Assembly: GCA_964017045.1 (NCBI GenBank)
Contig: OZ024797.1
Span: 11,749,062-11,813,061 of the forward strand
Direction: 5' to 3'
Length of the DNA stretch: 64,000 nt
Origin: Omphiscola glabra
Taxonomy: Eukaryota; Mollusca; Gastropoda; Lymnaeidae
The stretch's first letter is position 1. Every line of letters begins with the position of its first letter. The notes under the pieces were generated by a model, which saw only the letters and a list, made by a program, of their open reading frames with translations, was not told where the DNA came from and did not search any database. The position numbers and the translations under genes were made by a program. Shown piece after piece: positions 25,087 to 36,800 of this stretch.

Positions 25087-26208
25087 TCTAGGACATACAA
25101 TTACTCTTAAAAGGAAAATCAGCCAAACCATTAGTATTTTTATTTGATGAAAGAAACAGAAATTAGTGAAATGATAAAATAATCAGATCTTGACTTCTAC
25201 TGAGCGATACATTTTCTCAAAATCTAACATGGCAATGTGAGTCCCTGAGAAATGCATCTTTATTTTTTTCACTTTTTTAAAATAATAGTCAAAGAAAAAT
25301 CTTTTACCTCATTATCTCTACTAATAATGTAATAATGTACAGAAAATATTAATGAATATTGAACTGAACAGAAGATCAAGGCTGATGGAAGATATATTCA
25401 GAGTAAGAATATTTATTTATTATTATCAAAATTTCAACATATTTTCCTCTCATAAAATTGATAACCTTTTCCAAAGAGATGACTGTCATTGAAATTTACT
25501 GTACGAAAATTTTTTTAGAAACACACTTTTTATTTAGAAAACCTAATCTATAAATATTTTATATGATATATGCTGTAAAATTTGCTAACTAAAATCACAC
25601 CTACCATAAAATCTCAAATAAACTACACACTACTCATTTCAGTGAACTAAATATGATGATGGTTTATTACACACCTTACCTGAAACCGGTCATATATAGA
25701 TTATCTTTATGTTTTTTTTTATTATTTCACAAATATGATGCACTCATAAATTGCAACATTAAACTTTCAAGTAACAAAATGCTCAGTATTTCCATTGTAC
25801 TATTTGTACGCAATAAATATTCACCGCTATGTGATATAACATCATATGAGCCAGGAGCATAATATATAAATTTTGTTTGGGAGCTATGTCAATTAAAAAA
25901 ATTGCAAAAAGTTGAAGTTAAGAAAGCTAATTTTGCATTTTAAAAATTTATTTACCACAAATTTTGCGACAAACTGAGGTGGCAACTGGGTATTAATTTG
26001 AGATTTTACAGAACATTGTAATCTGTGTTTTCTGAAAAACACTAAATCTACTACAAAACAATTTACTAAAAACTATTCCTTTAAAATCTGGTTAAATATG
26101 ACATGCTTATACATGATTAAATATTTAAAATCTCATGGGGATGCATTGAACCAATAGAAGAAATAAAAAAGTGAAAGTGGCATATCTTATGCGCTAACTA
26201 AAAATACC
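25087..26208. other. AT-rich intergenic DNA, nothing recognised
   Basis: Short ORFs only, no domain, no clear repeat; one 69-codon plus-strand ORF at 25653-25862 has no recognisable motif. Confidence 0.4.
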
Positions 26209-26476
26209 GGTTACAGGAAATTTGATCGAAAGAAATTTCGCCGACAGAAAATTGATCGACGGAAATTTGGTCGAATCTTTTTCTCAGTTGACACGTTGAA
26301 ATTTTCGTCAAATTTCTTCTTGAACGCACAATACTATATAGTAAAACAAAAAAAATGCGTTCAAAAAGAAATTTGACGCAAAATTCGAACGTGTAAACTA
26401 AAAAATAGATTCGATCAAATGTCCGTCGATCAATTTTCCGCCGACGAAATTTCTTTCGATCAAATTTCCAGATACG
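26209..26476. mobile_element. Foldback MITE with long inverted arms, Mutator-like
   Basis: Nearly the whole 268 bp is one inverted repeat. The left arm has gaaatttgatcgaaagaaat, then aaaattgatcgacggaaatt, then cgtcaaatttcttcttgaac; each recurs inverted in the right arm, to a central AT-rich loop near 26320-26350. Flanking direct repeats aaaaatacc (26200-26208 and 26477-26485) form a perfect 9-bp target duplication, typical of Mutator-like elements. The 101-codon minus-strand ORF across it is a by-product of the arms. Confidence 0.7.
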
Positions 26477-28227
26477 AAAAATACCTGCCATTAATGCTAT
26501 CATTTTGTAATAATTCTGTCACAAAATACACTGACCTTGAAATATAAATAATGTCAACCACCACTAAGTATTTAAATTGAACTTAAATGGTCTAAAATAA
26601 CAATGTTTTCATTAATAGTTGAACAAAAGAATAGCTAAATAAAAATTACTATTTCAAAATTTTAAATTTTTATGTATAAATTGGCTGACTTCCAGTTTTA
26701 TCAAAACTATAAAGCAATTTTTATTTTAAAACTTGGTACATTGATTTTTCCAAAAATAGCCATAAAGGTGTCAAAATGTGCTTTTATAAAACTTTTATAA
26801 ACATCTTCAATCATAGCCTCCTTTTAAATTTTGTTTATGTGTGACATTTGTGTCTAAGTGTCATGGCAACATGGGGAATTTAGTTTAAACTTAGACACAA
26901 CTGGATAGATTTCTTTTCCCTAACATATGACCAAAATTTGCAAATAAATCAGATAAAATTACACAAGTAACTATTAATTCATAGATATACATTAATATTT
27001 TTACCATGTTCAACTTAATAGTAAAAAGAAAAGTATTTTAAAATGTCACAGACAGTTGTTGAGTAACAATTTATAACATACATGTATTAAGAAACTCAGG
27101 TGCATATAGCTTTACCACAAAGCATTTGTTTCATGTCATTTAAAAATTAAAAAAAGAAATTTGTGGATGTTAGTAATACATTAAACAAAATATTTATTTA
27201 AAAATAGGCACTTCTGCAATATAACTTTTTTTAAATGACACATGAATTATCACAGACTTAGCTAATTTGGAATGAGGTGTGCATTTAAGTTTGATTGTGC
27301 ACAAGATGTTAAGAAAATTTATTTTGATTGATTAATAAATTATGCAGTTTTTATTAGTATTATTTTCACAATTGCAAAGCTATAAAAACAAAAAGAATTT
27401 GTGAATAAAGTTAAGATGTTAGCTTTTCATTACTGCTATATAACTATATAGATATATGTATAATAATTATTACTTATCAATTGAAAATTACAGCAATGAT
27501 TTATGTAAAAGATCTTTAAATGAATGTTTCAAGACCAATTCTTACAGCAGCTGACGTGCACAACAGTTTTATGCATTCTCATTTCCATTGTCTTTTTAGT
27601 CTAAATGTATTGGAGCTCAATATGGTATGCGTTACTCTATCTATCGAATGTTATTTTTATATCTCATTTACACACAACCAAATCAATAGATTTCTTCATA
27701 ATGCTATATCCCCATTTTGACCAGTGGCACTGACGTTAACGGTAAATCATCCATTACATTTTTTTAAGAAAAATAATTAAGTCAGATGATTCAATATTTA
27801 AATTAAATTAATCTTGTTTCCAAGACTGTCTAAATATTACATAGTAACTTAACATTAGGTACATACAAAGATTGATCAGAACGGAATAATTTTTTGTATT
27901 CTGAAACTAAGTAACAGTTCAGCATTGTGACTGAAAACATTTTGATTAAATTTATGACCTTTTGAATTGGTCTTTTCTAGTGAAGCTTCAACTTATAATA
28001 AAAAGTAATCTCTAGCACAAATTGCCATAACTGACTAGAAAAGATAAAAATTGGTTAATGCACTTGTGATTTTATAAAATATAATGTGTAATATAAAAAA
28101 AAACAAACACCAATTTTCTAGCTACTGTTTCAAACACATGCATATAAAGTTGCCAAATATACAAGTGTAGTGGAACATACCAATCAGGTCTCATAATTAG
28201 CAAATGTATTCTGTGATTCAAGAATCA
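26477..28227. other. AT-rich intergenic DNA, nothing recognised
   Basis: No gene, RNA gene or defined repeat could be supported. Short ORFs lack motifs. Confidence 0.4.
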
Positions 28228-28312
28228 TCATCAGGTCCCGTAGTCCTTCGACCGTTGGGGCGCCACAGATGACATGTACACTATTCTTCTCCATTCCTCT
28301 CGGTCTTTAAGT
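28228..28312 (-). mobile_element. LINE RT C-terminal relic
   Basis: The minus strand encodes DREEWRRIVYMSSVAPQRSK and then a stop, the typical final block of endonuclease-RT LINEs (DR-x-WRR near the C-terminus). It is followed by a short tgatga-type tail at 28225-28235. Only the last 25 or so codons are present. Confidence 0.5.
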
Positions 28313-30841
28313 AAGTAATTTCCAAGAATTTCAGAACAAATGAAAAATACTCGCAAGTTGATTGTGTTTTGATACCTTGTGTGTTTGCCTGATAAGTTAG
28401 GTATTAACGTAAAACCCATGAAAATTAATCATAAACATTTTAAAAAATAAAGGTCACACTATTTAAATAACATAGTGTAGCCACTGCAGTATTAAGTAGC
28501 TATGGGTAAACAAAACTCTAACTAACATCCATCAAGAGCGGGAATTGGCATTACTTCATTACCAGAATAAATATTATAACAACTTATTTGCTTTTCTATT
28601 GCTGAATGAACAAACCAAAATAAAACCCACACAATTCTACTTGGATTTACTTATATTCACCCCATTATCCGCACACAAAATTCTTTAGGATGATTAAAAT
28701 CTTTTTACATGCACAGTGGATAAATAGCTCTTTATGCCACTGATTACCACAAAGGCAAAATGAACACAAGATTCTTATGTCTTTTATTTCATGGAGTTAT
28801 TAGCATGTGTTCATTGGTTATCAATGTTAAGTTTTAGGACAACACAGTTTTACTATTCCTTGATCCCTATTATGATTAGAAAGTTTGAACAAATTTCATA
28901 AACTAGATTTTCAAATTCATTCAGAGAGTATTGGTCCACTAATGACATTAACAAAGCCTAAGGCCAGTTTCTTCTCAAGAATTGCTGCCTGAGTGAACAT
29001 AAAAATGCATTGACAAAAGACATTACCACCAATACAATTGGCCAAACTTCACGTACATTTTTTTTATTATTTTAATGCTCATCTCCGTTATTAGTGCTGC
29101 AGACATGGAAGGGGGGAGATTTTAGCCTCAATTTGGTAAACCAGAGCTGGAACATTTTAGGCTAAGCTGGGCTTTGAAAAGTGTTACTTTCAATGCTACA
29201 ACCATGTCTCAGGTTTGAAATTTTAACACTTTTATTAGGTCCCATTACTTTAAATTTATCTTACTTCACGGTCAATCTAAAAACTGGCGCCCTTTATGAA
29301 AAGCTAGATTTAAGTTCATTTGATATCTCATACAATTTTATAGTTGCTTTATGTCTCATTAAATGAGCATATGTAAATTGAGAACAGTTGAAAACCCGTG
29401 ATTCTGAGACAATATTAAACACTTAGTAGAAACTATCTTTCTTAGAAATACATTTCAGAAAAGAAAAAAGAGAAAAGAAACATACATGATTATTTCATAT
29501 AATACAAGGACAGTAAGGATTGAATGAAAGACAGGAACTCTTTGCATGCTGAATTACAGGACTGCTCCAAAATCATGAAAAGCCAATAAGTACTAAGTGC
29601 TAGCATAAATGGCTAGCATGGAGAGTACTGAAATCAATCACTTTTTGCATGTTTTTGAATTATATTAGAGCAGCAATCTGAGAAAACAAAATACTATAAA
29701 ATTCAAATAAAGCACAATTTTCAAGACAAATGGACTTGACAGATGGCTGATGTGAAAAGAATGCTGCTTTCAGACCTACTTTCAACCGTAGTCTCTGCAT
29801 TCACAAAAAATAGCTTTCATAAGAATTTTATGCTAGACAGAGCATTAAAAAAATCACATGGCTCTTCTCCTTTTAATCTAAAGCATTTTGTTTTTAAGCA
29901 AAATTTAATGATAGGAAATATTGAATCAATATAAACATTAAATTTTTCATACATTTTTTTTCTCAAGTTTATAAGCATACTCTCAAATTATGAGTTGGTA
30001 AGATTACAAGTAAGCGCATGCACAAGCTTTATGTGAACACTGACCATAATGTGGCATTTTATTAAAAGAATTATGCATTGTTATATTTTTTTTTAGAGAA
30101 TTAACTTATTGCATTATTTATAGAGCTTTTAATTTTTAAATTCTATATTTCTGTACCAAAACAAGAGTTATTTAACAACTATTAATAAAACGACAAAATT
30201 AATTCCAGCTGTCTTTTGCATTTATTGCAACATTTGTGGTCTATCAGGACAACTCTTCTGTGTTTCTCTTTCAAAAAAAAAAAAGAAAAAATCCTCCACA
30301 TCACATATTGCTATATAATTATTTGAATATGCTTCTTTTTTGTTTATTCTATATGCACTGTGTTTCAAGGAATAATAAAATAAAGATAAATAGTCCATTA
30401 TTAAAAACACTAAAAAGAGATCGCTAGTTAATGAACTTTAATTTACAATGCTAAAAACTTGTTGTCTTAAGTGCTGCATGTTAAATATCTTTAATTCCTA
30501 ACATTAATTTAACCCTTCAAAAAAAAAAAGACATTATTTTCATTAGATTTCAAATTATTGGCTTCATAAAAATTCTAAATAGTTATTAACTGTCAATTAT
30601 GAACTGTCTATGGTATTACTAATTAGTCGTATAATTCTTTAAAGATGAAACATTAAAAACATGTTAAAAAAATTTGCATTATGTCTCTATGTTAAAAAAT
30701 TTATAATTAAGTCTATTTATCACAGACATCAAACTGGATATATGCATTGAAAGATCTTTCGTGGTTTAAATCTAGTTAAATGACCTAGTCAATTGTCTCT
30801 GTACTGCCTTAACAGAAAATTGTTAAATGGATGAAAGTTTT
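28313..30841. other. AT-rich intergenic DNA; 3' flank of ABCB10-like gene
   Basis: No gene is supported. The right part will contain the 3' UTR of the minus-strand transporter gene; AATAAA on the minus strand overlaps its stop region (about 30839-30844), with another candidate near 30345. Confidence 0.4.
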
Positions 30842-33800
30842 TTATTTTATGAGGGTTTGTCTCTCCACAAGTTTTTTGAACAATCCATCTTTCAGAGCAA
30901 TCAGATGATCATATGGTCCACTCTCTACAACTCTGCCTGAATCCAGGACAACAATATTGTCTGCTGATTTGATGGTTGACAAGCGATGAGCAATAACCAG
31001 TACTGTGCGTCCAACCATTAAGCCCTCAAGTGCATCTTGAACTTGATATTCACTCTCTGCATCTAAAGCACTGATTAAAAAGACAAAAAATTATCAGTGT
31101 ACACTTTTTCTCAAGGGTCTCTTTAAGACAGGCGTAGGCCAACTGTAGGCCAACTGGGGTAAGAAATGAAAAGCTTGGGGGTAATGAGTGCTCAAGAGAC
31201 ATAAATAAAATTATATATTTAAAGCACCTTTCTTTCAACAAAATAATTTTATTCTGGCAACACTGCATCTGGCCAGTGTGATAGAGGAACGCATTTAAAA
31301 TGTGTTTACTATTTGCTTGGCAGTGGGCCAGTTACTTAGGAATAAGGGTGCAGAGAGAGTGGCGTGCCCCAAACAGCACTTTTTCCCTTTTATTGAGCGG
31401 CGGTATTTTCTGCCAATTTCAGTTTTTTCATGAAAGGGGGCAGAACAAAGCATGGCCCACTAACCCAAGCAACTCCACTGCAGTTAGCATAATGGCATAT
31501 TATGTCTTGTGGCACCCAGTGCTGTGGCACGATTTTCGTATCTCTTTCTATTGTATTTAAATTAGATCAGTAATTAAACCAACTTGATCGACTTCTGTCA
31601 AATATAGCCTACTATTTTCCATTTGGTGCCACCCATGTGGTCATATTTGATTAGCTTTTTTGAAAATAATTAGATATTACAGTTGACAGTTGGCTTTGTT
31701 AGAAACAATAAAAATTTCAGGACAATTAATGCAGAATTTGTGCATAAATGTATATTAACCCCCCCCCCCCCCCCCTTGGCCATTTACACCCAAATGAACT
31801 ATCTTCTAAATCAACCCCTTCCCCCCACCCACCCCTCAGTGCCTACATAATAGATGGCAACCTTCCAAATTCTTCTATATTTTGAGGGCCCACAATCAAT
31901 GTCTTGATCAATGTATTGCTCTCCTAATTTTTTATTGTTTGTATCAACAAAAATATCACTTCTCCATTTAAGTTAATCTTTTTCCCCCAAGAAATCCTAT
32001 TGTTAATTAGGGATTTTATTAATTTATTTAATTGCATTTATTTTATGTTTATTTATTTATAAGTTTACTTAGCGTTCAAATAGATTGAATTACCATATTG
32101 AATGTAAAAAAACCTATGACTTTACTCCATTCAAATCAGGGAAAACATCAGCTAAAACAAATATATTTTGAGTAATGGCTAAAAAAGTTCCCAGACCCCT
32201 GCTTGAAGATGTATTATAATTCAAAATTCAAATCTATAAAATTGGTATAAATATAACTAAATTGAAAAATTTGTTTCAGAGACCCATAATGATGACCCAT
32301 TTATTCAACTATGTTTTCAGTATTTGTAAATGGGTTTCATAAATATGTCTGCCCTTCAGCTTGAATAAAATTTCTGGTTGCAAATTTTTTCCCCATCTAA
32401 AACTAAAATGAATATGTAAATTACCTGGTTGCTTCATCAAGTATAAGAATCTTGGGATTCTGAAAATGTAATTTAAATGAAAAATAATTTTAATAATAAA
32501 GAAGGGGACCTCTATAAAAATAAATGTTTTAAAAATTACATAATTCAAGTCACAAAATGTGAACGTATTATTGCTGATATCTTTTAAATTTACTATATAA
32601 AAAAATTGAATAAATTTACCTTTAGAATAGCTCTGGCAATGGCAACCCTTTGCCGCTGACCTCCTGTAAAAAGAATAGTTATATTATATATTCATTTTAC
32701 AAAACAAAAAAGATCTAAGTTGTATAAAATTTATATTTTTATCAGGTTTGGATAATGAAAATTTTATGTAAACTCACAAGTAAAGCAATATCAAATTAAT
32801 GTGCATGTGACTAAGTCTTTAGCTTGTTTTAATGTAATAATCACAGTAATAATTTATTTCTAGACATAATAAATGGAACAGTTTATGTTGTAAAATCAGT
32901 TTCTTACACACATTTTTTGTTTGCTATCTGACAGGTAGATTAGGTTTTTAAAATATAATTGAAAACTATTCAACATTAAGTCCATTCATTAGTTCAGACA
33001 GTGCACAATTCCTATACCTGACAACATTATTCCCCTTTCACCAACTAAAGTATTGAAACCATCTGGAAATTCTTGAATGAAGTTGTAGGCATTGGCTTTC
33101 TTAGCTGCATATATTATTTCATCCATTTGAACAGTTTCAGGAGTCTCTGATCCATATGAAATATTCTCTCTAATGCTTGTTGAGAATAAAATAGGCTCCT
33201 GTGATAGAATATAGAATAACAGAATGTAACTGAAGCAGCTTGCAAAAAATGCTTAAGTCAAAACTCAATCAAAAACTTACCTTTATAGCAGCCACATTGT
33301 ATGGTGCAGAATTGAAAATATGGCAATGAATACCAAGCCCCGTAAATGTTAGAGGCAATGAAAAAGCAGACCCCTGGCAAAAAATGGGGCTCCCCAGTCT
33401 CAGCCAGAAACACCAGTCACTTATCTTAGTGTCAAAAACTGGCTAGCAGATCATTTTGGGCAGACAATGGGCAGACAGCACAACGTCCAAAGTTGTATTC
33501 GCTAACATGCCTCTTCCTAGCAGTCAAGAGCCCTGGTGTTAACTTGGTGGCAGACAACACAGTCTGGTGACCAAAATGAGAACTGACCTGAGCACTGCCC
33601 CACTACAACACACACTTCAACAGGCTTAACAGCAATGGGGACCTGACCTGTCGGCACCACACTGTGGCCCCAGAGACAACAGCTCATCTGGATGTTGCGG
33701 AAGCGGCCTGGGTGATGGGAGAGTCCTATGTCACGATGATGTTGTAGGGCACAGGCCAGCAGATGGCGCTGATTGCCAGTGTACTAGCCGGGGCTTTAAA

Positions 33801-36800
33801 AGCGTAATGTGTGTTAGTGTGTATTCGCCATGTGTCAATTTCTAAAATTAGTAACAAATTGGGAAATAAGTGGATGTTATTTTTTCAGCTAAGTCTGAGC
33901 AAAGGTTTTATTTTCAGATGTGTTTTCAATAGAAGGGGTAAATCATTTTATTTTTCATCTGGTTTTAAATGTTTAATTCAGATATTTGTGATCACTGACT
34001 TGTTGCTAACAAAAATTTACTAAGGTCTGGATTTGGCATTAAGCTTATCTTGGCCATCACAGATACCAAAGAAAATTTATTAATTTTTTTTTTTAAATTT
34101 ATGATAAAAATTAATTCGAAATACTAAATAAAACTTTAAATTGTAAAAAAAAATCTTAAGACTTACCTGACTAACTATTCCAATCTTTGATCTCAGCCAT
34201 CTTGGTTCAAAGTCCCGAATATCATGCCCATCAAGAGTTATGATTCCTTGTAAGAAGAACGATTCAGTAAAAATTTTAAAAGACATTTCTAGCTCCACAT
34301 ATTTATAGCTAACATATCTGCACATAATTTAATCTCCAACATAAAAAAAAAGTCAACATAAATCTGCAACCATGCAATTTTATCCATAAAGATAACAACA
34401 GGTTTCAGTGTATCATTTTGATATGTGCTAGTCTACCAAATAATTTGTTTAAATTTTTCACCAACAGATTTAAGCTAACGTTTACCTGCATCAGGATCAT
34501 AAAACCTTAGCAGAAGTGCACCCAGAGTTGACTTTCCTGAACCACTTGGCCCAACAATGGCTGTGACAGATCCAGCAGGTATGTTGAGTGACAGATCAGA
34601 AAAGATTTTTGCGTCTTGTCTGGAGGGATAACTGAATGACATGTTCTTCATGCCGATTTCCCCTTCAATAGCATTCAACTTGATCGCAGGCTTAGACGTG
34701 GAATCTAGCTCTGAGAAAAATATCATGAAATAGGTGTGTATGACATGTCTAATCTAGCTGTGGTCTAATCTAGCTGTGGTCTAATCTAGCTGTGGTCTTA
34801 TCTAGCTGTGGTCTAATCTAGCTGTGGTCTTAACCAGATGTGGTCTTATCTAGCTGTGGTCTTATCTAGCTGTGGTCTAATCTAGCTGTGGTCTTATCTA
34901 GCTGTGGTCTTATCTAGCTGTGGTCTAATCTAGCTGTGGTCTAATCTAGCTGTGGTCTAATCTAGCTGTGGTCTAATCTAGCTGTTGTCTAATCTAGCTG
35001 TGGTCTTATCTAGCTGTGGTCTAATCTAGCTGTGGTCTAATCTAGCTGTGGTCTAATCTAGCTGTGGTCTAATCTAGCTGTGGTCTAATCTAGCTGTGGT
35101 CTAATCTAGCTGTGGTCTAATCTAGCTGTGGTCTTATCTAGCTGTGGTCTAATCTAGCTGTGGTCTAATCTAGCTGTGGTCTAATCTAGCTGTGGTCTAA
35201 TCTAGCTGTGGTCTAATCTAGCTGTGGTCTAATCTAGCTGTGGTCTTATCTAGCTGTGGTCTAATCTAGCTGTGGTCTAATCTAGCTGTGGTCTAATCTA
35301 GCTGTGGTCTTATCTAGCTGTGGTCTAATCTAGCTGTGGTCCAATCTAGCTGTGGTCCAATCTAGCTGTGGTCCAATCTAGCTGTGGTCCTATCTAGCTG
35401 TGGTCCTATCTAGCTGTGGTCCTATCTAGCTGTGGTCTAATCTAGCTGTGGTCTAATCTAGCTGTGGTCTTATCTAGCTGTGGTCTAATCTAGCTGTGGT
35501 CTAATCTAGCTGTGGTCTAATCTAGCTGTGGTCTAATCTAGCTGTGGTCTAATCTTCTGTGGTCTAATGTAGCTGTGGTCTAATCTAGCTGTGGTCTAAT
35601 CTAGCTGTGGTCTAATCTAGCTGTGGTCTAATCTAGCTGTGGTCTAATCTAGCTGTGGTCTAATCTAGCTGTGGTCTAATCTAGCTGTGGTCTAATCTAG
35701 CTGTGGTCTAATCCAATGTTTGCAAGTATCATCACTAACTGCTATACCTTGAGCTGTTCAGTTTCAAACTCCTGTTTAAACTGGATTGGTTGATTTATCA
35801 AGTTCTCTTACACGTTTTAATACACCATACTGGCACTGAATCAACTCAAGTCCTTTTTCATAATAAATGCAACTTTAATATATGTATAATTAAATTCACA
35901 GACTGTTAATTCCATACACGCATGTACAGCGCAGCTCGCTATCAGAGAAATAAAACACAACCTTCTTCCACAAAGTTCCTTTCATGACTGCCGATCGAAT
36001 AAAATGTAGGTCACAAAATAGATTACACAATACATCATAATAAGCACAAAAATCACCAACTCAAGCGCGGGAAGAGTGTTAACTAATTAATCTCTCAAAA
36101 ACACAATGCTCATCATCAAACATAATCTCCGGTCACAACAATTATTAATGAACTCCCTTACTCAACATTCAGGAAATGTCATTAGCCAATAACTACTATA
36201 CCTATGAGTGGCTTGCGATCAATGAGATTCCAGATTCTCTCGCTAGCTGCAACTCCTCTATTCAATTCCGTATAAAAACTTGTGATACCTATGAAATAAC
36301 AAATTATTTAATTGTGATACAATCTTTGAAAATCGATTGATGATAATAATCAAATAATAATGAAAATATTCAATTAATTAATCTCATTAATAATAAGCTA
36401 ACTGCCTGATTCTTTATATAAAAAAAGTTAAACAAAGACTTTTCTTTCTTAAAAAATTACACAATTTTGGCGCTACTGTATTACCGGGTACCTGCTGGTG
36501 TGGGGGAATTCATCGCTTATCATTTAACACCGATTAAATATACTATCAAGAAAGCAAGTGATTTGGCTCAAGCAAATCTAGCTTCACTTGAAGAGCAATT
36601 TGAAGCAAAATACCAAATCTATGTAGTCATTTAATAATCATTTTCATCAGCCTTTACAAAATAAAAAAAAATTCTTACACAAAAATATATATACTGGGAA
36701 AGAAGGTTTAAGTGAGGAAGGTTTTTTATTGATAATTTTAAAATGTTAATGATGACTTAGAAGTACATACCATTCAAAGAAGCACCAACATATGCTGCAT

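Noticed and set aside
26198..26503. 101-codon minus-strand ORF as a gene
   Set aside because: It spans the arms of the foldback MITE; the Arg/Phe-rich product follows from the inverted repeat.
31300..31560. 86-codon plus-strand ORF in ABCB10 intron 11
   Set aside because: No domain; GC-richer patch likely an old repeat, antisense to the transporter.
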